Below the pieces are notes generated by a model, which was not told where the DNA came from, made no database searches, and worked only from the letters and a program-made list of their open reading frames with translations. A stretch of DNA of 64,000 bases, taken from Xylocopa sonorina. Taxonomy: Eukaryota > Arthropoda > Insecta > Hymenoptera > Apidae. The DNA lies in contig NC_135197.1 in the NCBI RefSeq assembly GCF_050948175.1, forward strand, positions 5,536,501 through 5,600,500, in the 5' to 3' direction. This document shows, in pieces, positions 1 through 10,962 of this stretch (position 1 is the stretch's first letter; each line of letters begins with the position of its first letter). Position numbers and translations under genes: made by a program.

Positions 1-3000
1 TGCGGAAATGGGAATTGAAAAGTGGGCGTTCGAGTGCGTTTTGTCGTCGGGAAATGAAAATGCAACTGGGCGCGATGAATGGGTACGAAGAATTCGATTA
101 AAACGACTGATAGCGGCAATATTCCATAGCCGATTCGCGCGATCATTAGCTAAACGAATCGAGCAACGTATGCTAATCTCCAAAATTCAACGAGGAATTG
201 ATCGAAACGGTCCCTCGAATAAACCTGGACGATCGCGAAAAAGTGTGCGGTTCGCGTTTCGAAACCGCGCGTTCCGAACGAAACCGATTAAATTTGACGC
301 CGGCATCCGTCGTATTTCCACCATTTTCCCCTCTAAACGAGAACGCAGCTCGGAATCCATCGATAACGCGCGAACGTCTGCTCGAAGAGTGGCGAGGGTA
401 GCGAAGAATTTCGTTCCCCGGGCGCAAAATTCCACGGGGCGCGGCAATGAAATTAAGGCGCGGAGAGAAACGCGAGCGGGAAGCACGGCGCAGAGCCCGC
501 GTGTCTACAATATGTATTCGAGCTGCCGTTTGCGTACGTTCAAGCGGTGGGCAAACAGGCAAGTATTTGAGAAGGGCTCGTCTACAAATACGGATATGCA
601 GCTTTGCGCCGGTGACCTCGCGTACCCGAGAGCAAACAATTCCGTGAGCCAACAAACCTCGGGTATTGCTGTTCCCCTTCGGACCGTGCCACTTCAGACC
701 GCAACAGAGTAGCCGCGATACTACCTCGAATCTGAAACTGCTAATCGTTTTACCTGCGCGCGAGCGAGGCCCTCGAAGATCGCCGGTAGATTCGATCGCT
801 ACATCCGATCGCATCGTCAGCGACTAGGTCGACGAGTTTCTGTTCCTCCCCGTATCTCCGTTTCTCTTCCTTTTTTTTTCGATTAAAACGAGCTTGCAAT
901 TTCTTTTCTTTTTTTTTAGCTACAGTGATGCATAGAGATAATCGTAGGTTTGATTTGAGTCTCGTTCAATGGAAGTTTGTCATCTTGAATTTATACAAAT
1001 TGGAAGCAGATCGAGAAGATTGGATATTCTCATAAGAATTAGATATTATCAGTATAATTTTGACTTCCAAGATTTATATTCCGTACATTTATATTCCGTG
1101 TCGTATCGCGACATGGTGTATTTCTCGTTGATTATCGTACATTCGATAAAATAAGAGAAGTCAAGATTGTATCGACGTCAGAACGGTTTCGCGACTGTAT
1201 TTTGATGAACGACGTTACGGGAAGGATTTTTTACGCGTTCGATAGAACGATAATTACATCACGTTCGCCATTTTTCATTTTCCACGTCCCGTCCCGCCTT
1301 TGTTCAAAGACGGGAGCGCATTATTTGTTCCCGGATCACCGATCGGGAAACTGTCGTTAGTTCCGTTCGGGTCCATTTTTCTTATCAAGAACAAAAATGC
1401 TTCGCGTGTCCCGCGCCGGTACGATTCATCGATCTGATACCCATCTAACGCAATCTTACCCGAGCATTTTCGTGTTCTGTTTTAGAAGCAGAAATCCTCG
1501 GGGAAACCGATCTGCGAAGCTTTTACCGATCTACACTAGCAGACGATTCTGTAGGGATCCGCTCTATTGCGAGTCGAATATATAAAAAGGGAACTAAAAG
1601 AACGAAAATAACAGTAAAGAAAGACCGGAACGCAAACTGATTCCTATGCCCGGGGAAAGCGTATCCGACCCGACGGACCCAAGGAGGAACTCCACCACCG
1701 GTGATCGAGAACTGTGCGAAACACCAAACGACACAGACTGTAGAAAGTTCAAACGTGAGAAAAAAAAAAAAAGAACACGTATAATCAAAAAAGAAGGAAC
1801 AACGATCCTCGACCTTTCCAGTTTTTCTCTGTCCGTACCCCCACGCCGAGAACGATAATCTCGATCGACAATCTAGCCGGAAGGTTATCGACGGAACACT
1901 AGCCAATCAATTATTATCGAGTAACGTACGGTGTCGTTGGAATTTCATTAAACAGAGAAAACGAGAGAACGGAAAAGAGAAAGGAGAGAAAAGTGAAGTG
2001 GAGCACCGAAACGGAGCGTTTGGTTAAAGGGAATGAGAGTGGAGGAAATAGAAAAAAAAAAGCAAAAGGGACAGGATCGGTTTCTTTTTATCCTCGAGAC
2101 CTCCTCGTAATGGACGGACCTGCGATACGGTGCAGACATTGAAATTGGAAAGGTCAACGCGTTTGCCATTTGCTCATATCAAATCTTTTTAGATTAATCG
2201 ACGACCGATTTCAAGCCTCGCGGCGAGAAGGGACAGTCTCTCGGGCGATTGTTAAATATAAAAGAAAGAAACAAAAAAAAAAAAACAGAATAAACGAAAC
2301 GAAAATACCAAAGAGGATAAAAAAAATAATAATAATAATATAGACGCGGCGTGGCTTCCTTTTTCTAACGAGCGCGCCGTGATCGCGACTGATTCACGTG
2401 CTGCAGAGTAACGAACTATTTACACGAACAATCACGATTTTATACTGAATAGATAATTAATGTATAGCGTCATGTTGCAAACGTTTTATTGTATGTACAT
2501 ACTGTGTAGCTCGAGGAGTGAATCGCTGCCCTACGCGCGGAATCTGTACGCCTCTTTAAAATAGAACGGATCGAATTGAATGTTAAATGTCGCGGGGGGG
2601 TGAACTTCTGCCGCGTCGCGGAGGAAGCGTACAGATTCCTCATAATCGAAAAGGATAAAAAGTGTTCCGTCACGCGACAGACCATTTACGCGTGTCTCGG
2701 CTCTCGCATAGACTTGTATCATATAAACGAAACGAAAGGGAGGGGGACAAAAATGAAAATGCGAACAGTGGCCGTAATCGAGACGCGGGCGTTGAATAGC
2801 GAATCACACGTACCGTTCGAAAGGACACGCGCACGATGTGTGACAGTTTAGTATGACATTGTTAGTTGTGTCGCAATGTTTCTTGCCTCTCTTTCTCTCC
2901 CGCAATGGATACGCAGGAGGTGAGCAACTTCTCTACTACGTCTCTGTTACACGTTTGCGTCACAGCACTGATCGATTGACAGATCGTAGAGCATGAGATA

Positions 3001-3970
3001 TGCATATTTTTTTTTTCCTGGCCGAAGAATTTTTGTTCGCGTTCGGGATGTCGCAATGCTGGAAATGGAATTGTTAAACGAACTCGGCTGGAGCACGGGG
3101 AAATTTATGGGACTCGTTCAGACAGTTTATTCGTTTATTCGAAGTATAAATCTTGCCATATTTAGTAGACTAGATAAAAGTGAAAGAGGAATTGGATCCA
3201 TTTCCATTATTGTTGGTTTCGCGTTATCAAATAAAAATGATTTGCGAACGAGAGTAATGTTAATCGTAGTATTTTCTGTGGTGTGATTATGATAGTTTTC
3301 TTTCAGCCTAGTTACTTTCTTCTTCTTTGCGAATTCAATTCTATATTGACATTTTTTTTCGTATACTTACAGCTTGGATGTGATTTTCGTAATAAAGTTT
3401 TAATTTCATTTTATTCCGTTTATTCACAGTTCCTACGAAATAATATTCATTTGTTGTCGCATGTATTTGTTAAACAACGTTGTTTATCTCGAACAAGTCA
3501 GCTTAATGCTATGACGCGCCTCGTAAAGCTGAAAATATTGAAGAAACGATACATCAATGAATAACGTCTTCGCCAGGATATCTGACTCAAAGTTCCTATT
3601 CCACTGCGGAGGCTACTAACCGCTCTTACTGCCGTTCTGTTTCTATTGTAAAAAAAAAACGATTTTTTATCGTTTTATTTGCGATCTTTTCATTTTCTTT
3701 CACTAAAAATTAACCATATAGGGTGTTTCAATTTTTCTCCCCGTTAAAAATTCATCCTTCCAATATACTATCAAGCTTGTTCTTCACAAGTACTCTCTTC
3801 AGCTAGCGTTGCAAACAAAATCTATTACAACGCTAATAAAACATAGCATTCGAAGAGAGCTATTGTCCAGGGTACTCAGTGCCAATTGGAAAAACGCGTC
3901 ATCGCATTTCGCTGACGCTGGTCCGCGACGATTAAGAGGATGCAGCCGGTGGTTTGCGGGGACATTCCAG
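1..3970 (+). other. Putative last intron of gene A (upstream kainate receptor); no exon seen
   Basis: I found no coding exon here. If the exon at 3971-4165 is spliced as proposed, this whole stretch is intronic to gene A. I looked for the exon that should come before the tail (fourth membrane segment, Trp-Trp end of the ligand-binding domain) and did not find it, so the intron probably extends beyond the window. The region has purine-rich DNA at about 1930-2345 with an A-run and a short AAT repeat near 2326-2342, and AT-rich sequence at about 3120-3560. An open frame at 8-712 has no recognisable motif and I treat it as chance. Confidence 0.45.
1930..2345. repeat. Purine-rich low-complexity stretch ending in A-runs and (AAT)n
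   Basis: The plus strand is strongly biased to A and G with several A-runs (around 2050 and 2272-2285), and it ends in a short AAT trinucleotide run at about 2326-2342. It is low complexity with no coding signal, and no transposon ends are visible. Confidence 0.6.
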
Positions 3971-4165
3971 AAATCCGTGTGCTCCGAGATGGCTAGCGAG
4001 CTGCGTTACGCGTTGGACTGCGGAAACGGGACGAGAAAGCCCGCGAAGAAGACGCTGTGCCATCCAGAGAGGCAGCAGTCGAACCTGTCGATCGTCTCCG
4101 ACGAGGGGAAGTATCCGGCGTGCAACAAGTACAGACACTTCGTGGGGAAGGCGCCGTTGACCTGA
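3971..4165 (+). CDS. Terminal coding exon (partial gene): cytoplasmic tail of a kainate-type ionotropic glutamate receptor
   Basis: This exon encodes 64 residues and a TGA stop. It starts KSVCSEMASELRYALDC and continues with a Lys-rich segment and a Cys/Tyr-containing end. The start matches the kainate-receptor tail just after the fourth membrane segment, where vertebrate GRIK subunits have a Ser-x-Cys-x-x-Met-x-x-Glu-Leu-Arg pattern. It also parallels the last exon of gene B downstream (VSFKEELIAEAKFILKC). The acceptor after 3970 (CATTCCAG) puts the intron in phase 0, the same place and phase as in gene B. A second possible acceptor after 3945 would add about eight residues in frame. Codons favour G/C at third positions, unlike the flanks. 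The rest of the gene (amino-terminal domain, ligand-binding domain, pore) is not in the window. The family call rests on about 15 residues plus the shared intron, so it is good but not certain. Which kainate subfamily is unknown. Confidence 0.72.
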   Translation, partial: KSVCSEMASELRYALDCGNGTRKPAKKTLCHPERQQSNLSIVSDEGKYPACNKYRHFVGKAPLT

Positions 4166-5093
4166 AGCCACGAAACTGGATCTCGTCGCGGGGTGTGGAC
4201 GGCGTGCTAATCAGGGAGGCTAATCTTAGTCGCGATTCGATGGACTACGTAAAGCGATCGATGAACGAGAGAACGACAGGGGGAAGCGACCAGTCGAAGG
4301 TCCGCTTCTCTACGTGAAAACGGAAACCATCCGCCTCCTCTCTGGTTCCTCCGTCTACGTGTGTGCGCGCGCGTGTGCGTGTGCCTGATTTCCTTTCCCC
4401 TTATTTTCCATCCTGCCCTTTGTTTTTCTACAAGCGACGCGAGCGAACGAGCTAAGCAGCCCCTTCGACTACCACTTTGTAGAGTGTACCAGTCGTACGG
4501 TCGTTAATTGAAGCTCGCTGGAATTTATCGTGCCGTGCGGTAGACAACGGCGCGGGTTGTTTGAGCGAAAAGATTAACGAGCAACCTCGAGATCCTTTGT
4601 CTTTCGCTGCGCTACTCGGTGGCAAAGGGGGATGTCTCTCGCGAGAGACAACAGTTCACCACGGCGTGAACGGTCGTCGCGAAGCCGAACGACGATCGCG
4701 GTCGTTCCAGCGATTCTGAACGGAGCCGCGCGAAAACGGGTGGAGGAGGATGAGGTAGACTGGATTAAGGAGTGTTTAATTTAGTGGAAAAGATAATTGG
4801 ATTTGGTTTAGCGGCACCTGTAGGCGACGCGACAGCCTCTTATGGAGAATCGAGGATTGAATTTATACAGTGATTTTTGTTATCCAGCTCTTTAGCGACA
4901 TTCTTATATTCTGTCGGACGTTGATTGTATATTTTCCTCTCTCTTTTTCGACGGTGAACGTTCAATTCTCGCGAGATTGATTCTTCGAACTTTGTTTCCA
5001 AATATTTGCTGATACGTTATTTATTTATTGGGGGATGAGAGCAGAGGATCGACCACGCGTCGGGATCTTCCGCACGATGTATTTCTATCGCAG

Positions 5094-5099
5094 AATAAA
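5094..5099 (+). terminator. Possible proximal poly(A) signal, gene A
   Basis: A canonical AATAAA lies about 930 bases after the gene A stop. The downstream sequence is A/T-rich with GTGTGCATGTTGGG, a moderate GU-rich element. It could give a short 3' UTR isoform. Confidence 0.3.
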
Positions 5100-6220
5100 A
5101 TTTTTAACAAAACGTGTGCATGTTGGGAATGTACGGTGAATGGAAGAATGAGAAAAGGAAGAGTGGATTTAATCGATGCATGTAAAACGCTACTCGAACA
5201 GGACCGGAATTGAAATGAAAATTCAAGCAATCGCGCATCGCCGTCGACCGTGTCGCTCATTCAAAAAGAAAGTAATCATTCGAACGAGAATGTGAAGGGT
5301 AATTAACGCTGTACAAATGTCTCTGTCTGTTCGATGGCGTTCAGGTACATCCGTTTTGGTGTAAATAATCATATTAATTGTTAAGGTAACGAACTAAAAC
5401 CATCGCGTCTATTCTATGGCATTGTATTATAGGACGTTCGCGTTGGGAAATTCGTTCGTACGACTTGCAAACTTACGTCTTCGTTTATGGATCTTCCCGA
5501 TGCTGTAAGATAACGTGTTCAACGCGTGCAAGGCGTCGTAGATATTTCCTCGAGTGTAGATAGAACAAGTGATTTTATATTTTCATTTTATATTCTCACT
5601 CGCCGTTCCGCCAGCGTTCGAATTCTCGCATCTTGCCATCGCGTGTCGCGAGACTTCGTTCATCTATCCGTGTCCGATTTTTAATATTCATTCACTCAAT
5701 CGTGCGTACAGTTACACCGATCCTTCGAAACCCCTTGGACCTCCTATCACAGGTGTTACGAATGAAATATTTAACAGTTGTTGAAGTCAAATTCTAAACG
5801 GTAGATCGAGAGCTTCGTTGATCCTAAATTTTTAGGTTTCACGTTCGAACGATTTGTCCGCATCGCGACAGGCTTCGCTCGTCAGACACGAGATCGTAAC
5901 GTTCCTCTCTTGAACGTCCAACGTTTCGAAGGATTAAGCAGGTTAACCGAGTTAATGGAAAGCCGGTTTGCAGCTGGTACATCGCCGTCTACGAGCGCCA
6001 CGGACTGAGCAGTATTTCATTTCCGTCTTCCTCTTCTTAGGCGTAAACATACGCGAATATCGTACGTGTTCGGCCAGCGTTTCTGGCGCGATCAATTTCC
6101 TGACGCTGATGGGTCGGCTAACTGAAACCAGCGTCGAGATTCGAACGTCCGATTATTAATATTCCGTGTTCACGAGTTTTTCAAACACCTTGTATACGCG
6201 ACGATATTGACGAATCCTCG

Positions 6221-6239
6221 TTTTTTTTTTTTTTTTTTT
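6221..6239. repeat. Homopolymer T run (19 bp)
   Basis: Nineteen T in a row, the longest homopolymer noticed in the window. On the minus strand it would read as an A tail, but no retroposed coding sequence is recognisable next to it. Confidence 0.9.
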
Positions 6240-6500
6240 AAACCGTCGACTCGTTCGTCTGCCAACGTGTGTGTACAATACCGTGTCGTATCGTCTTCGA
6301 GCGTGAGAAAAATGCGAGAGAAAGCCGCGCGGGCGACGCTTTGACTAGCGGGTACACACATGGACCGCGTACAATATACGTATCTTGTAAATATTGTCTG
6401 TAACCGCGTACACCGCGTTCACGTCGTAAAACGAGTTTGTTAAGAGCCTATTGATTATACTTCTTACATAAAGTGTACTACGAGCATCATATTAAACGTG

Positions 6501-6506
6501 AATAAA
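6501..6506 (+). terminator. Poly(A) signal, probable end of gene A transcript
   Basis: AATAAA followed by TCGTCTGTAAATTCTCACTG and then a T-rich TCTTTTCTTTC stretch, a typical cleavage and downstream-element arrangement. It is preceded by AT-rich sequence with a Pumilio-type site at 6386-6393. It is assigned to gene A because no other plus-strand gene end lies nearby. Confidence 0.45.
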
Positions 6507-6525
6507 CTCATCGTCTGTAAATTCT

Positions 6526-9500
6526 CACTGGACGTCTTTTCTTTCGTACACTCGAGGGGGGGCGAGGGCGGTTTAACGTGAAGAATACGGATCGCTTAAT
6601 TTAACTTCAATGCCACGCGAATGTAGAATTATGAGAATAGATTTAACATTCGCAACGTTTCCATGGAAATTCAGAGAGATGCCTTCATTTGGATCTTAAT
6701 TGGCGCGTATTCAACGCCACGGGACAAAGGGGGAGGGTAAATTGCATACGAGAATAAAATATTATTAATCCTTCATTTGCGAACATACTGCACGCGATTG
6801 TTCCATGCTCGCGCAAGATACGAGGAAATTTAAAAACACTTATTAAAATCTTCGCAGAGTCGCGCGGTAATTTGCAGAGTTAAACGTCCAATACTTCTCG
6901 AAGTAAAAAGTGGAAATTCCAGAGCGCAATTTCGCCTGGCGCCGTAAACGTGCCGGATTGCAGACGAAGGACGAAGCGAAGAGGGAGCTGTTACTTTATT
7001 TCGTCAACTTAATTGAATTTAATAATTCACCCCGCCATCGATGATTTAATTGGGAAAAATTCTTCGTCCGCCCCTCTGGCTTGCTCGAGACGGGCTACTC
7101 GAGAACTTTCTCATCGATCGGCCAACTCTCCCGCCTGAAACGTTTGCTTTGTGTACCTCGCGATCGATCGCCAGGTGTAACGTTCCTATTTGCAGTCAGA
7201 AAATTATTCCACGCGTAATATACTTAACCCCGCGCCATAATCCCCTCGTTGATTACGCCAGAGGAGTTCGCCCTTAACCACGGCCACCGTAATTGGTCCC
7301 CGGGAAGTTCTACTTTTACATCAATTGCCGCAGCCTTCACTCTTCGTTCTCTTGATTAGAGAACTAAATCCCAAACCGCTAACGTAACTAATTCACTAAT
7401 GCGTCCAAGTTCCACGGCTCTTACCCTCCCTTTGCTCCTGGGACGCCGACGTAACTATTTAATTTACATTGCTACCGCTCCGCGTGCTTTACGCTCTTTC
7501 TGCCCTCCCCTCGCCGTCTCCGCTCCGCTCTCTTCTTACCTACGCTCACCCTGCACATCTTGATCTTTCATCCGTTTAACCGACCCGCCTTTCTCCGCAT
7601 TTCGCTCGAACGCTTCGCTTTCGAGTCTGGCGTCCCGGAAATCCACCAGCGAGCTCTAATTATTTTTTCGAGAATTAAAGGGACACTGCACGTGTAACCG
7701 TGAATTGGAGAAATGCCAGACAAGATAAAATTACTCTATTAAAAATATATAGATAGGTAAAGTGGAACGTTTCGTCAACATTCAGAATCCTCCTTGCTCG
7801 GTCACGACTCTCGAGATAAAGGTTCAGAACGATACGTGAACCTACGTGAAACGTATGTAATGAGTATTGCGGACTGAAAATTCGTGACCCACAAGTATTC
7901 ATGCATGTCTTTGAATCATCGTTTGTAATACGAGCGTGGAACGCACCGCGAAGTATTCTTTCGTTCGAAAAGGTGGCTGTAAAAACCGAGTCGTGTCTAA
8001 AAGGACGCATTTCCGGAAGAAGGTGAACGCGCTATCAAAGGTAACAGCCGCTTGCTCTGGTTTTACGTCGTGTTCGTGTCACGCATCGCTCTTCCTTCTT
8101 TTTTTTTTTTTTACGGCAAATTTAACTACCGTTCGCGGAACACTGTTGACTGCAGCATCGTTCTCAGAAATTCCTATAACTTTTACACTCTAAAGGTCTA
8201 CCTCTGTTGAAGGGGTAGCGGTGATGAGATCACATGCGAAAGTTGCGGAAAAGTAATTAGAAGTAATGCGAGCTACTTGGAAAATGAACATTTTTCCGAG
8301 GCTCTCGCGCAATTTACGCGTTTTAACGTAAAACGTAGAAGTGGAGCGATAGGGAAAGTTGATAAGGGAGCATCGAAGAAGCCCCGTCGAAAAGTTCACT
8401 TCTAATCAAGGGTCAGACGACTCATACCACTTATTTTTCATCGGGCGAACGCGCGCCTCTCCGGTCTCGTAAACTTTCCACCACTAAAACTGACAAATTC
8501 CCTCCATAAAACGGTGTTGGCGCCTCACCATTTCACAGGATAACGACCGTCTACCACGGGGCGGCGTCCTGTACGCGTCCTGCGACGGTGTAACCAGCAA
8601 ATCACAAGTTCCGCCCATAAAACCAGCGGCATTTCCACGCGAAAGTATGGCCGCGGTCGAAAATGTGTCGACGCGGTCTGTCTAACGATAATGAGTTCAA
8701 TTCGAGACGGTCGCCCGCCATGTTACAATGCACAAACGAATCCAAGTGGCTTGGTAGGGAGGCCGCGTGTGCGCAGTGAAAAGGCACTCGCGAAGCGGCG
8801 TTCGGAATTAGAGTGCATGTCGCGGGGCTCGTTCCGGAACGCAGGTTTGTCAAACTTCTCTTCCAGGTAACGGACCCGTGTGTAATCGCAATTTTAAAGA
8901 TAACAACTTTATCCCAGTCACGCTTGCCGCTTCGCGTCTTGACCGCGTAACAGCCTGCCATCGCCTCTAACCCTCGCGCTCGAAGCATGAGACGAGCAAC
9001 GTACCAGTGTCCTCCTCGTGTGCATCTTCGAGAACTTGTTAACTTAACTCACTTTTACCGTGTCGCGCGTGAATCTGTGCCGAATCGTCGATCCACCATC
9101 GATCGCTAACGATCCGTTCGCTTCGCCAAGTTTGAAACCCGATCGATTCACCGCTCGATGGCACGTTTCAACGATTCGAGCTTGAAGAGGACACGAGCGC
9201 ACATTCGCGGATACGCAAAGGTTGAAGTACCCCGAAAATTCGACCCTGCAGAGGCTAGATAATCTTTAGCGCGGCTATTACGGCATTCTGTCTTTTAATA
9301 GAGCGACGCAGGAATCTCGAGAATGGAAAGCACGCGAAACGACACTTCTCGGAAATCGACGCTCTCGAGCGTGATTCTCTCGAAAGCTACTAATGCAATC
9401 TGTCAAATGCCATTCGACGAAGACTGTGTCACAGAGAGTGGTCTAGCGCGGTCTAAATATAACTCGAAGATTTCCGGCAGTTTTTCGAACGATCTTGATC

Positions 9501-10892
9501 GTCGAACATGGCGCGTCGACGCGGGACAATCGTCGCGACGCGTCCATGGATTTTCCTTGGCGATCGTCGATCGATGCACGCGATATCGTCGCGACACGCG
9601 ACGGATCGTATGAACGGAAGCGAAACGCGGCGATCGGCGCGCGCTTGGCAAGGTGACAATCCGCGGTGACGATCCGAATGTGCGCGACTAAAATCGCGCC
9701 TCGACGAGTTTCCTGGCGAGAAAACGTAGCCCGGCTGTAAAAATCGTTCCCGCTAAAATTATCACAACGTCGCGCTGTCGTTTGACGTTGCGTGTCCTCG
9801 TTTCTGTCGACGATCGAGAAATAACATTTTTATCTCGGGCGCAACAATTCGTTTTCGAGATCACGATCACGCTTCGTCGAAGTGCTTGTCCATTGATTAA
9901 TTTTCACGGAGATTTGTTTCCTCCTGCTTTCACGAAAGGTATCCATTTTTCATGGAAATCCATTTCGCCTGATTATTTGATTATTCAAAGATGCTTGAAC
10001 GCTTTCAGCACGATTTAAAGTACGAACGTACACAAGACAGTTTACATTGCCCCGTCGTAGCCGAACAGCATCAATAAACCATCGAGTCCCTTAATGATCT
10101 CTATTCCCGACCCTCGCTGGAAACGCTATTTTTGCCCGCCCTATTCTTTACCGTTCCATCAGACGAGTCTTTTTACAATCCTGAGGCTCGAAACGGGAAG
10201 GTATCGAATACCCGATCGAGCCCACCCTGCCGTACGAAAACAAAAGCCACGGCCGGAAGAAAATCAATCGGAACGCGTCGAGGGTGAATCTGACAGACGC
10301 GAAAAGCCTCCTTCGGTACCTTCAAATAAATAGGCGGACTCAATATTGGAGGATTGATTTTAGACAATTCTAAATATTTACGCGAGCCCGAGAATTCGAT
10401 CGTGTAAATGCTTCCCGGCTGGTTTACACAACGTCGCGCGGTTTAAGTGCCCGTTCGAATCCCAGCGGTCTGCTCGAACCGTGGATCCCACGCGCGTTGC
10501 GATCTTATTGCAAATAAATTCGCGACCGGTTGGCTCGTCTGCCCGTCTTTGAAGCTAATCGCGGCTCCGTACGACGGCCATTGTGCGGACGGATCCACTG
10601 ACCCCGCTGTTTTGTTGAGGATGTTTATTGGCTAAATTCGCTCTGAATCGCTGCGATGTGTCGTGCGAAACGCAAAGTCGTGCCTGTCTTTTTTTTTTTT
10701 ACATTCATTAACCGGAGGAAGTATTCTCTGCGTTTCTATTAAAAGAGCCTTTCACGCGAGTCTCCCGCAAGCACAACCGAATCGATTCTGTTGTAAATTT
10801 ATTTGGAGATTGTTCGAAACACTGATCGACACATTTCTTAATACGTACAGTTCTTTTGTTACCACCGTTGCGAGACACAGAACGATTGCAAG
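6526..10892. other. Intergenic region between kainate receptor genes A and B
   Basis: About 4.4 kb with no coding exon I can support. A T-run lies at about 8099-8112. Immediately upstream of gene B is AT-richer DNA with an ATTAAAAG box near 10738 and a T-run near 10690. This should hold the gene B promoter and 5' UTR, but no start site can be fixed by eye. A possible 3' splice site (ATACGTACAG, about 10841-10850) could mean a 5' UTR intron. Confidence 0.5.
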
Positions 10893-10962
10893 ATGCTCGT
10901 CAAGTGTCTCCTGTTGATTTTCTTTTCCTGCGTTACGGGGTTCCCGAGGAAAGTTCGCATAG
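10893..10962 (+). other. Gene B first coding exon: start codon and signal peptide
   Basis: The ATG at 10893 is preceded by GCAAG, a fair insect start context. It opens MLVKCLLLIFFSCVTG, a basic start, hydrophobic core and small residues, then FPRKVRI. The donor GTAAGA splits the next Gly codon in phase 1 and exon 2 restores IGGLFD, the usual start of the iGluR amino-terminal domain. Cleavage is probably after residue 16, by inspection only. Confidence 0.85.

Larger units (their letters stand above)
4166..6525 (+). other. Probable long 3' UTR of gene A
   Basis: This runs from the TGA to the canonical AATAAA at 6501 with no further coding signal. A frame open to 4317 follows the stop in another register and shows no family motif. 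A GT/GC alternating tract lies at about 4359-4386 and an 18-bp perfect palindrome at 4633-4650. An earlier AATAAA at 5094-5099 could give a shorter 3' end. A Pumilio-type element (TGTAAATA) lies at 6386-6393, in keeping with transcribed 3' UTR. The length (about 2.3 kb) is plausible for a neuronal receptor but is inferred, not shown. Confidence 0.45.

Noticed and set aside
8..712. Plus-strand 234-codon open frame at the window start
   Set aside because: Very Arg/Ser-rich with no domain, and matched by long frames on the opposite strand; typical of CpG-rich non-coding DNA.
3946..3970. Alternative start of the gene A tail exon at an AG after 3945
   Set aside because: It stays in frame but the phase would differ from the homologous intron of gene B; the 3970 acceptor gives a matching phase and position. 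Not fully excluded.
10453..10462. tRNA box B-like word GTTCGAATCC
   Set aside because: No box A at the right distance upstream and no matching stems.
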